From Gnetum montanum (Eukaryota > Streptophyta > Gnetopsida > Gnetales > Gnetaceae): DNA of 64,000 bases. The stretch is taken from contig MNCI01000273.1 of NCBI GenBank assembly GCA_015680685.1, forward strand, positions 137,373 through 201,372, given 5' to 3'. Below, one piece after another: positions 34,625 through 44,792 of the stretch (positions are counted from its first letter, which is position 1; each line of letters starts with the position of its first letter). A program made the translations under genes and the position numbers. Below the pieces are notes generated by a model, which ran no database searches, was not told where the DNA came from, and worked only from the letters and a program-made list of their open reading frames with translations.

Positions 34625-35790
34625 CATGAAACGATTTTAGGTACAAGTGATTGGTTGGATTGGTAAGCTTGTTTCCTTCCATGTCAACTAGTTTGAATGC
34701 TCCATTGTCAAATGCTTTAGTAACCAGGTAAGGCCCTTCCCAATTAGCTGAGAATTTGTCCGTATGTTCCCGAACGGCTTTAAGCACAAGGTCACCTTCT
34801 TTGATAGGGTGCTTGTTGATGTCATGCCGATGTTGTTGCTGTTGCTATTTTTGGTACCATTAGATCTGATCGAGGACGCGCACACGTTCTTCCTCCATCG
34901 AGTCAAGATCAACCATTCGTAGATCACTGTTTTGCCTATCGTCGAGGAGACCAGAAAGTGTGATCCTTAAAGATGGTACCTGTAGTTACAAAAGTAAAAC
35001 AGCTTCTAAACCATAAATAAGACTGTAAGGTGTCTTACCTGTCAAAGTTCGGTGCATAGTACAGTATGCCCACAATTGTATACCAATTGTTCGTGCCATT
35101 TTCTTTTGCTATGGGTAAGCATTTTCTTCAGTATTGTAATAATTGTATTGTTTGTTGCTTCCGCTTGTCCATTTCTCTGAGGATAGTAAGGGGACGAAAA
35201 CGAGTGTTTGATCCCTAAATTCTCACAAAAGGCTTTGGTTTCGGCACTGCTAAATTGTTGTCCGTGGTCAGTGATGATTGTCATAGGAATGCCAAAGCAG
35301 GTTACAATGTTTTCTAAAATGAAATTGCACACGTGCTTGGATGTAGTTTTTCGAAGGGGAGCAGCTTCTACCCACTTCGTTAAGTATTCTATGGCAATTA
35401 TAATGAAACTATGGCCTACGGAAGACGAGGGGGTTATTTAACCAATAAGGTCCAACCCCCACTTTTGAAAGGACCATGTGATTTACATTGTATGCAACTC
35501 ATTCGGTGGGACATGTATTAGATTGCTATGTTTTTGATAGGTACTACATGTTTTGACTTTGGTGAAACAATCATATTCCATGTGTGGCCAATAATAGCCC
35601 AAACGCCTGATTTTTGTTGCCATGGCTTTTGGCGCTATGTGTCCTCCACATATTCCCTCATGTACCTGTTCAACAATAGTTTGGGCATCGGTACTACTAA
35701 TACAGGTTAGCAATATGCCTTCGTAAGATCGTCGGCACAGCGTGTTCCCTACCAAGGTATATTTCTTAGAACGTTTCCGCACTGCGTCTC
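34625..35790 (-). pseudogene. Element C: integrase
   Basis: Open pieces at 35483-35782 (YTLVGNTLCRRSYEGILLT, then a zinc-binding HIAPKAMATKIRRLGYYWP and CSTYQKHSN) and 35042-35332 (TCFGIPMTIITDHGQQFSS, then SFSSPYYPQRNGQAEATN) give the HHCC and DDE core. The C-terminal part is at 34688-34927. The D of ITDHG and the E of GQAEA fit two of the three catalytic positions. Frame breaks between pieces disable it. Confidence 0.8.
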
Positions 35791-35791
35791 T

Positions 35792-36330
35792 CTATGCATT
35801 TGTTAGATGTTGTGGTGTTTCGCCGCGTAGAAGGTATTCTTTGATGTCATCGTACCATTCTATCGCGTGTGTTGAACTAACAGATGCAATTGGCAATGTA
35901 TCAAGGGTGTCGGTGATTGGTTCAGCACAACTGGTTATGGAACTTGGCAATGTGTGGAACATGTTTGGAGATATGTTTAGTGCTAATGTGGCTAACGCAT
36001 TTGCGATGGTGTTATCATTTCTAGAGACATGTTGCACATCAATGTTTTCGAATCGCCTCATTAAGTGTTTTGCCAAGTTGTAGTATGGCTGTAAATGTTG
36101 GGCTTTACATGTATAAATGTCTGTGACTTGGTTTACGACCAGTTGCAAGTCCCCTCTGATTACAAGCCGTGTGATGTTTAAAGCCAAAGCTGCTGTGAGA
36201 CCTCTAAGGAGACCTTCATACTCTGCTATGTTGTTGGTACAAGGAAAGTCGAAACGATAGGCAAAGGGTCGGATCTCCCCGGAGGGATGGGTGATGATAG
36301 CGGCTGCACTTCCTCCCTAAGAGGTGGATG
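35792..36330 (-). pseudogene. Element C: archaeal-type RNase H
   Basis: Runs from NFDGAST at about 36320 through TNNIAEYEGLLRGL (36180-36230) and GDLQLVVNQVTDIYTCKAQHLQPY to VSRNDNTIANALATLAL. This is the DGAS/TNN.AEY/GD..LV/N..A..LA pattern of the Tat-specific RNase H. A stop interrupts it near 36320. Confidence 0.75.
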
Positions 36331-38106
36331 CCCCATCAAAGTTTAAAATAGCATCGTAGTCATCGAGCACTATGTCTATGGTGCTTATATTCTCATCTGG
36401 GAACTCTGGGTCTATAGTCGCTTGGTCGCACATTGGTGATGTTGCCATTTGATTTGCTATAGCTTGACCCTTAACTAATGATTGCGCTACGTAATACAAG
36501 TCAAACTCAGCTATCATGGCCTTCCACCGGGCTATTCGACTTGTTTCGTAAATATTCCCTATTATGGCTCTTAGTACATTGTCCTTGCAAATTATGTAAA
36601 CCTGGTTATGGAAGAGGTAATGTCACCATTTTCTTAAAGAAAAGACCAAAGCTAAACATGACTTCTCCACATCATTGTACTTTTTCTCGTGGGAAACTAA
36701 TGCATGGCTTAGGTAATATACAGGAACTTCAGTTCCTTCATCTCGTTTCTGGCAAAGCATAGATGCAATGGACGAATCCCACGTAGCAAGGTAGATTTAG
36801 AATGGTTTATCGTTTTGTGGTGGATACATCATGGGTAGCCGGGCAAGTGCCATTTTAATGTCATCGAATGCCTGTTGACACTCCGGTGTTCATTCAAAAT
36901 GTACGTTCTTGCGTAACAGGTGGTTCATGGGTTTTAGTTTATCTATCAATTTTTCTATGAAGCGCCTGATGAATTGTAATCTACCTTGTAGACCTCGAAG
37001 TTCGGTAAGGTTGCCTGGTGATTTCAGGTTTGTTATGGCCTTAAACTTATTGGGGACTACTCGTATCCCTGCTTCTGATGCTATAAATCCAAGCATTTTA
37101 CCTGTTTTGACACCGAAGACACCTTTTTTTGGGTTAAGCCTTAGTTCATACTTTAGACAACGTTTCAATACTAAATCGAGATCTTGTATATGTTGTTCCT
37201 CCATTTTTTACTTAACCACAATGTCATCCACGTAATCGTTGAGTGAGTGTAATATGTAATCGCTGAAGATAAATGTCATTGCTCTTTGATACGTGGCCCT
37301 AGCATTCTTGAGACCAAAAGGCATCATTGTGTAACAAAAGGTTCACCATGGTGTCATAAAGGTTGTCCGAAGCTGATGCTACGGATTGATTCGTATTTGA
37401 TTGTATCCCGAGAAGCCATCCATGAAGGATAATAGCACGTGCCTAGCGGTTGAGTCAACAAGTTGATCGATGCTGGGTAGAGGAAAATCATCCTTTATGG
37501 TTGCAACATTCAAATCCCAGAAGTCAATGCACAAACGAATGCTTTCGTTCTTTTTCGGAACAATGACCATGTTGGACACCCACTCGACGTAATCGATAGC
37601 CTGAATGAAACCAGCTTGATAAAGCTTGGTGATCTCATTACGAACTGCTAATGCTACCTTGGGCTTAACCTTTCATGCCTTTTGCTTTACTGGTCTCAAC
37701 TTTGGATCAAGGATGATATTGTATTGGACAATTTAGGGATCTCGCCCGGGCATGTCTGTGTAGGACCAAGAGAATGCTTTCATATTTTCCCTAAGCACGT
37801 TCTTAATGTTTTTGGCTAATGACGGTTGTAATAAGGTGCTCAACTTTAAAATTTTAGTTCCTCCATCGGGCATGATGATGGGGGTTTCAGACAACGGGTC
37901 TTCAGTGATATTCTCGGCCTCTATGTCAAGGAATTTTGTCATGCCTTTGTAATCGTCTGTTACTTGCTACGTTGAGGCTATGGTTGCGTTGTCTGTTGGT
38001 GAACTCAAGTTGATGAGATTTATGTTAATGTCTCATGTAATTTTTCCATATGGTCCGTCAATGATTAACAGTGCAGTTAAATGCTGGCTGTCCATTGAGC
38101 TTACTC
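36331..38106 (-). pseudogene. Element C: reverse transcriptase and first RNase H
   Basis: The pol exon begins just after a 3' splice acceptor at 38107-38108. ENITEDPLSETPI (37880) leads into AFSWSYTDMPG, LYQAGFIQAIDY, LCIDFWDLNVATIKDDFPLP, LLSFMDGFSGYNQIRI and MMPFGLKNARATYQRAM. The catalytic NDYVDDIVVK follows at about 37225. The thumb and connection run 36890-37204, then a weak RNase H continues to about 36330. There are several in-frame stops (for example near 37730 and 37380). Confidence 0.85.
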
Positions 38107-38140
38107 CTGCCAATAAACAGAGAGCGGAATAAGAAAGAGG
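38107..38140 (-). promoter_or_regulatory. Element C: sense-strand 3' splice acceptor before pol
   Basis: The minus strand shows a pyrimidine-rich CCCTCTTTCTTATTCCGC, then CTCTGTTTATTGGCAG, then G. D (53977-53991, GTAGTTTTGCAG) and E (63864-63880, GGTTTTGCAG) have an acceptor at the same place relative to the GPYG motif of pol. Ogre elements are known to carry an intron between protease and RT. Confidence 0.55.
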
Positions 38141-38189
38141 GAGATCGTTCTATGCCTTTTGATGATTTTAAACTATGCATACATGCATA

Positions 38190-38360
38190 ATGGTGGATTA
38201 TCGTCACACCGGGACGCATGGAAGTTTAACTCCTTACCAGGCATTGAGTGGCAGTTTAGGGCCTTACCAGGCCGCAAGTGGCAGTTTAGGGCCTTATCGG
38301 GCCGTAGGTGGATAAGGAAATGGCAATTTAAGGTCGTACCGGGCCATAATGGTAGTTTAA
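38190..38360 (-). repeat. Element C: minisatellite between pol and the antisense gene
   Basis: About five units of roughly 30 bases: (A/T)GGCAGTTTAGGGCCTTACC then AGGCC, with a GTTTAA(A/C) variant. It shares the AGTTTA start with the 3' block and bounds the antisense gene on its promoter side. 38361-38580 beyond it holds a TA-rich run (38465-38480) and no gene. Confidence 0.65.
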
Positions 38361-38585
38361 ACTAGAACATTCAGAATAACCGTGTGGAATGGGGTCCACT
38401 GGGGAACTAAGACATGGAAATCTCTATTTTTAATAATTTTTATTAGTTTTATCATATACTCTTTATATATATATATATAATTTTTTTGGTCGAAAAATAA
38501 GGAAAAAGGCGAAAAAATGGCAAAAAGGCATAATGGCGGCGTCAGCATTAGCGTCAGCGCAGCAGAGCGTCAGCGTCAGCGGAAT

Positions 38586-38600
38586 GCTATATAAAAAAGG
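38586..38600 (+). promoter_or_regulatory. TATA box of the antisense gene
   Basis: GCTATATAAAAAAGG, a canonical plant TATA, about 255 bases upstream of the ATG at 38852. GCGT-containing repeats (GCGTCAGC, GCGTAAGC, GCGTAAAC) lie on both sides of it. Confidence 0.6.
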
Positions 38601-39560
38601 GGGGGTACATTTGCTTTACTTTTGAAAGCGACAGAGCATAAGAGGCAGCGTGAACTGTTAAAGCGTAAGCATGACCTACATTGACTTAGCGTAAGTGTAA
38701 ATTTCCTCGAGCGTAGATGCTGAAGCATAACCCCAATGTAGACGCAAAGCCTTAAACCCCAGCATAGACGTGGAGTGTAAACTTCTAGGCATTAGTGTAG
38801 ACACTTCTTCTCAGCAGCGTAAACTTGCATCGTTAGCGTAAACAGGCCGAGATGGGCAAGGGTAAAGAAGTGGAGGGCCATGGGAGGAAGGGTCCCGACT
38901 TGACCTTCACGGAGGAGACGGAAGCTATGCTGCAGGGCCTACCTAGGCCAAGGATCCCATCCTGGCCCGTGACATCCCATAGGTAGGCTCTGATCTCTGC
39001 CTCTAAGTATTTTTGTGTCCTGCATAGTGTAGATAGTCTCAGTGTATATGCCAAGCGTAAGGGTTTTTTAGCTGCATGGGGTTTTGCGGCGTATACATCG
39101 AGTGTCACTTTAAAGCATAAAGTTTTGTCAGCATAAACATTTTTCCTGTACTAGCATATCAGCGTAAACCATGGCATCATGAGTTTTTTGTGCAGTCCTA
39201 TCAACATGATTCACTTGTTTTACCAGCGTAAATTTTGTTTACTATGACAGCGTATACGCTTAGGGTTTATTTGGTGTATACGTTGTTAGCCTGCAATTGT
39301 CTTTCAGCGTAAACATGTTTTTCCTCTTTCTGGCGTAAACTTATTTATTCCGTGTTAGCGTAGACTGTTTACACTTAAATCAGGCTACGACGTATACGCC
39401 GAGGGTTTCGTAGGCATATACGCTAAGCGTAAGATAGTTCATTTTCGGTGTATACGCTGCGCTAGGTAGCGTCTACGCTCAGTGCTCAGCGTATATGCCG
39501 AGTGTGAACCGCATTTTTGCGCTAAGTGTGAATAGCCTTGCTAGTGTATAAGCTGATCTA
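38590..39560 (+). repeat. GCGTAAAC/GCGTATACGC motif cluster at antisense gene promoter and intron 1
   Basis: Dozens of copies of GCGTA(A/G)AC, GCGTATACGC and near-variants fill the leader (38640-38845) and first intron (39010-39560). The same vocabulary fills the LTR U3 (32750-33090, 49200-49575) and the gag leader (47960-48460), but is not seen in gag or pol coding parts. Confidence 0.7.
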
Positions 39561-42500
39561 TGGGGCGTATACACTGAACACAAACAATTAGTAAAATTTT
39601 TCAGATTTTAAATGTCAATTTATGATGTAAACTTTCGCATTTCGAGCTAATTTGTCATGGTATCGTGATCGTTTTCAGGGATAGCAAGCACTTCCTCATC
39701 GTTGTCGAACTTGTCGGGGTATTAACATGGGTCGGCCCCATTGAGGATGGCAAGGTTCCCCCGGATTTGACCATGGATACCAACGAGGTTTGATTCAGGG
39801 GAGGTGCATGTGGATTTCTATCCTTCCTATTGGATAATTTTGAGGTGGCTATCTGGTCAAACTTTGATGAGGTGACTGCACAGAGTGTGCTTGAGGAGAT
39901 GCTGCCGGGGGCTGTAGAGGGTGTCATGGTTTTTATACAGGACATTGACGAGGGGCCTCTTGTTAACAAAGATGGCACTACCCATGGGCCCTGGGCCACA
40001 CGCCCATTAATGCACGTGTGGGCACTATTGCCACGACGGTTGGATTATCTCAACAATACGTTGTTCATAGTTGCCCGTGCACATACATTATTCCAGAACC
40101 CTCCCAACATGGTATATTGAGTGGCCAAGTAGGCATGTTTCAGTTTACTGTTTTCTTTAGCTGTTCAGTGCTCGTTTCTTGTTTTGACCCATATTTGCTT
40201 ACAGGCCGAAGACCAACCCGGATGGGACACTCATTGAAGATGAAGGATTAGCCCTTGCTCGTACTGCTCTGGAAGCATTTATGACGGGCCCCACCCTTCG
40301 TGGGACTGTACTAGGTCAAACGAAGGGTTTGATGGTCCATTTTCATAAGCAATTCTCTAGAGCATTTTCGATGTGCAAGGCTCGTGGGTGGCTACATGAA
40401 GACTAGACTGACAACGGGCTAGTTTTCCCTCGTGACCTTGGCAGCATGTCTAGATCTACCACTGATGGTAAATGATAACATTTCTTAGGTATGTTAGTGG
40501 GTTTGTCCAATTGTTTTGATTTATGCTGATACGAAAACTTTACATTGCTTTTACAGTTAATATACCTTCTGGTGAGGATCCGGTGATCACCAGACGAACC
40601 GAGATGACTTTGTCGATGAAGTTCAGAGGGGTGGCTAAGGCCCAGAAGTGGTTGCGAAATCGTGCTCCTCCATCCCTTGCTTGTTGCCTAGATGATGCTT
40701 GGCTCATGGAGCTTTTTATGACCTTGAGTCTTGATGTTTCCATTGGGGAGATGATCGGGATTGTAGACTCCTTTAATGAGTCTTTCTCATACTACAACAC
40801 CCAAATTAAGGGTGTGAAGGTAGTTTTCCAGCTATCGCCCGAGTTCTTTTCGAACCTATTCAGCGTACCGGCAGATGGCCTGAATGTAGTATTAGACAGA
40901 GCTCATAAAGAGCTCCAGACGATTCGGGAGTTGGAGGATTGGCTAGGTGTGGCCAAGGGTGCCAAGGGATTCCTGATGCAGGGGAAGGAAAAGGTTGTAG
41001 AAGTGAACGAACTATATCCCCTATTCAGAGCACGGGTATTCCCCAAAATTCTTTCCCAGGTGAGGTGCCTTGGGGTTGAGGCTGTTCGTGTCATGCGAAA
41101 TGTTTTGGAAACAGGCATGCGATATAACTGGGCACGATTTTTATTTTCGGGCATGCACAAGGAGATAGTGTGATTGCGTTCGAATGTCGAGGCGCAATCC
41201 CATTTCACCTTTGCATTCTTCGCCGGTTATCTTCGTCATTTTAACGAGTTCTTGGTAGTTAGCATAGATAACAAGTTTGTCCTATGGGATTGGGGTCAAC
41301 TATCCCACCCATGAATCAATCACCTGTATGACACAACCAAATCCCAATATGCACCTGAGGGCATTGATGAATCCACTTCTATTACCATAGGGGTATCATC
41401 TGGCAGTTCAATCCACACACGTGACAGTTTGGGGTTGGAGCCAGATGAGGTGCCTTACACTGCTAGAAGGGCAGAACGGGTCATTAAGGAAACCTTTGGC
41501 CAAGCTAAGGCAAAGCTAAAGAGGCCTCAGCGTCCAGCTGAGGAGGTCTCCGGTGTGAGCCAACCATGCGTGAAGCGGATACACTTCAAGATGTCTGGTA
41601 AGTGGAACTCGCCTGCTCATTACTTTAGAATTTTCATTTTGTTTATAACTTTTACCTCAAACGCTTACATGTCATTGATATATTTTTTTTGGCTTGATTT
41701 TTAAAACAGTAAGGAATCAGGTTTTAGAGACGATCACGGAGGAGGAGGAAACCAATACGGAGAAAAACAACAAGGAGGAACATACAGAGAAGAGCCAAGG
41801 TGGAGGAACGGAGGAGTTAAGGGAGAAAACCATAGAAACTGAGTCGTTGGATGACCAAGGTAGTGTCGATCAAATGTTCCGTAGGTTTCTTTATGGAGAT
41901 TTGGATTTAGGCGCTCCCCCAAGGGGTGATGAAGGGCACGGTATGTTTTTCCTTTTATCATGTTTTGATTTCTCCTGTCAATTGTCATTTTTGTGGTATT
42001 ATTTTTTTTATTTTTTGTTTTTTTTTGTGTTTTGTCTAGATGAAGGTAGCGAGAACAGGACGGTGCGTTTGGATGTACCGATGAAGACGGTTCCTCCAGA
42101 GAGGATCGCTGAGGTTAGTTCATCGCGTACCCGTGAGCCATTTACTTGGTCTGAAATGCCAAGAAAAATGGATTTTGTGGCTAGAATCGCGGAATAAGTT
42201 GTTGAATGGATCCAGGAGGCCCACCCTAACATAGGTATAAGTTCAAAGGTTTGGAGTTTCACATCTTGTTTATATTGTCCTAACATTTGTATTTTTCATG
42301 TGGATAGGAGCTAAATTGAGATGGGATCCCTCTGAGAGTGTCAGCATAGAAAGTTTAACCACACTTTCCCCAGAAGTGGAACAAGTGCCAAGGCCTGTTT
42401 ACGATGGAGTTGCAGAAGGCTTTGTGCACAATGCCAAGTTGTTATGGACCTGTAGGCGTTCCGTTGAGCAGTTGTGCCTACAGATTCAGGTAAAAGAAAA

Positions 42501-43289
42501 GGAAGTCTCTGAGTTGTTAGCAAAGCGTGATGATCTGAAGGCCCGGTACGAGTTCGCCGCTGCTAGGCTAAGCAGTGATCGCTCTTGGCGAACGTCCGAG
42601 GTCACGTATATAAGATATTGGAATTTTCTGAATTATCATGCATCACTGACTCGGAGAATGGTGGAGTGCAAAGCCAAAATTGATCTCCTGAACCTTAAAT
42701 GTCAGGATTGGAAATATTTTGCTTCCAAGGTTCATAAGTGGGGTCAGGACGAGAAGAATCACAAACATTACTACAAGAAGTCGCTAAAAGAGGTGTCCAT
42801 TGAAAAGCAGTAACTAGAGATGTTTGTGGAGGGTTTGGGTTTGTTTCCGCTTTTGATAATTTTGCTCAAAATACAACTGTGGAAATGGAGTCACCTACAA
42901 GGGTGATCACAACTGCATCTGGGGAAGTGTCGATTGGCGAATTTCTGAAACGTCCTACCTAGTCAGCTATCGACAAAGGGAAGACTTTGGCAGACATTGA
43001 CTTAGGCCTGGATGGGACAGATTGGGCCAGTGTTTCAGAGGAAGAAATCCTTCATCAACTGGAGTTTGGCTTAGGGGGATCTCCTATGGTAAGCGTTTTG
43101 TCCTTGTGAAGTTTACTGAACGGTATTTAAAACTTTGACATTCGCTTATTCTTATGTTGGTTGTTCTTTTGGTATTTCCAAGATGAAGGTGAAGGTGGCG
43201 ATGATGCTCAAGAAGCCAGCCCCAGTGGAGCAGGGGCCTCTGATGCTAGTGGATCTAAAGGGGACAATCCTCCCGCTCCGGATGCTTAG
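38852..43289 (+). pseudogene. Antisense multi-exon gene inside element C (phosphatase-like N-terminus, conserved middle, acidic/coiled-coil end)
   Basis: Proposed exons by GT-AG sites and frame: 38852-38982, 39679-40111, 40205-40467, 40557-41597, 41710-41940, 42040-42234, 42308-43088, 43183-43289, about 1060 codons. Phases agree at junctions 1/2, 3/4, 4/5, 5/6 and 6/7; 2/3 is off by one base. Exon 2 carries an FCP1/NIF-like domain (LSFLLDNFEVAIWSN; NTLFIVARAHTLFQNPPNM). Exon 4 has the part shared with element D (LMELFMTLSLDV, FSNLFSVPADGL, ELEDWLGV). Exons 5-6 are acidic, and exon 7 is helical and coiled-coil-like. Stops at 39791, 40404, 41171, 41312, 42195 and 42811, plus a frameshift after 42811, disable this copy. 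Function unknown. Confidence 0.7.
39679..40111 (+). other. FCP1/NIF-type CTD-phosphatase-like domain (exon 2 of antisense gene)
   Basis: The order of landmarks follows the HAD-family FCP1/NIF fold: a first strand (KHFLIVVELVGVLTW), FLSFLLDNFEVAIWSN, a middle helix, then NNTLFIVARAHTLFQNPPNM. Authentic family members have DxDGT-like D-L-(D/N)-G-(T/V) in the first strand and L-(I/L)-D-D-S-P before the NPP. Here these read ELVGV and FIVARAH, so both catalytic aspartate pairs are gone. If expressed it would be a non-catalytic binding domain. The family call is by pattern, without a profile search. Confidence 0.65.
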
Positions 43290-43559
43290 GCCTTTTTATT
43301 TTTTTGAGTTTTTGTTGTTTTCTTGATTCAGACTAATACGGAAATTGTAACTTGAAAATTCTGAGATGGAGGAAAGTGGTTGAAACTTCTAATTGTACAA
43401 CATTGCATGTAAAAGAAACATTTTTGTTGATTTTGACTTTAATTGTAAACACGACGTGGCAATGAAAAATATTTTGGCTTGTTTTTTCCATTTTTTCTTA
43501 AATGTAAAGCAGAGATATGATTGTAAATGTTGAACAAAAAGGAGAATGAAGTATGTGCA

Positions 43560-43815
43560 CATGAACTAGTTTAAGGCCATTTCAGGCCCCATTTGTAAAC
43601 GAGGAATATTTTAGATGACACGGACGAATTTTTTTTGTTGATCAATCATCGTTGATCATGGCTAGTTTTACGTCTTTGCAGACGTGATAGTTTAACGTCG
43701 TTTCGAACAGGGAGTGTAGCTTAGTAATAATATTTTTTTGTTTTTCGATTTATCGTAGTTTAGTGTCATTTCGGACGGAGGATAGTTTAACGTCATTTCG
43801 GACTAGGCATGTTGA
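43560..43815 (-). repeat. Element C: minisatellite between protease and antisense gene
   Basis: Units AGTTTAACGTC(A/G)TTTCG(G/A)AC and relatives (AGTTTTACGTCTTTGCAGAC, AGTTTAGTGTCATTTCGGAC). Same core as the other blocks; bounds the antisense gene on its 3' side. 43290-43560 holds no gene apart from the antisense gene's presumed 3' untranslated region. Confidence 0.7.
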
Positions 43816-43817
43816 TC

Positions 43818-44774
43818 TTATTTTAATTTTTTTATTCTTTTTATGTTTATGTCCTGCGATTTATTAACTGGTATGATTTTGTATTTGGCGTCCCCTTCAC
43901 TGATCACGTTGAATGGTAATTCAGCCCAAGGGACGTCTGATGGAATGGCTTCTATGTCAGTGGTTTCAGGTGTCTTAGTGTCTGTCATGCTTTCTGTATT
44001 TGTTTCTGTATGAGGAGGTGTGGGTACAACATCCGATGTAGGCGTTTCGGTTTTAGGAGGCTTTTGTCCCATGTTCGAAGGCTTACTGCTTACCGGTGGT
44101 TGCGGATTCTTATCGTTTTGCCTAGGCTTTTCGATCTCAACTTCCAAGCCCTGATCTATGTCCATATGCGACGAAATGATAGGGGTAGCTGCCTCCCCGT
44201 GTATGATGATCTCACCTCCCTAATAAGGCAAGTGAATTTCTTAGTGTATGGGGAAGGAGACAACTCTGAGTTGGGCCAACCAGGATCTCCCTAATATTAG
44301 GTTGAACCCTGGCATCTCATCGACCACTAGGAAGTCAGCAGATGTAGGGAACTGGTCCCCCGCTATGAAATCCAAGGTTATTGTCCCTTTTACCATTATG
44401 TGTGACCCACTGAATGATTTTAAACAATTAGTTGTGGTTGGTTTAATTGACTCAGTAAGCCCCAATTGTTCAACGATGGGGTATGGTACAACATTGTTTG
44501 CGGCTCCATTGTCTACGTGGACCCTATGTGTCTTGAACTGGTTCACGCGTATTGTTATGAACATGGGAGCTGTTGTTATTTCCCCCATTTTCTTGTCCAC
44601 TTTGATGTTGTCGTCATGAAAGCTTACGGGTTTAGGAGTAGTCCCGTGAGGTGAGTGCATCACCGCATGAATAGACGGTTCATTTGGGGGAAAATCCTCA
44701 CTTACCGGGATTGATGTCAACATACGTACTAAATCTTCCCGATGTTCTTGGGATGTTAAAACCAAGTCGTACAA
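43818..44774 (-). pseudogene. Element C: aspartic protease and downstream linker
   Basis: 44241-44774 contains the catalytic HVDNGAANNVVP (D-N-G in place of D-S/T-G) and FNLILGRSWLAQ. After one break, a Pro/Thr-rich linker follows (43818-44165), ending in a Lys-rich tail just before the minisatellite. It lies downstream of gag and upstream of the proposed sense intron. Confidence 0.8.
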
Positions 44775-44792
44775 GCTTAGTGAAGTATTTTT

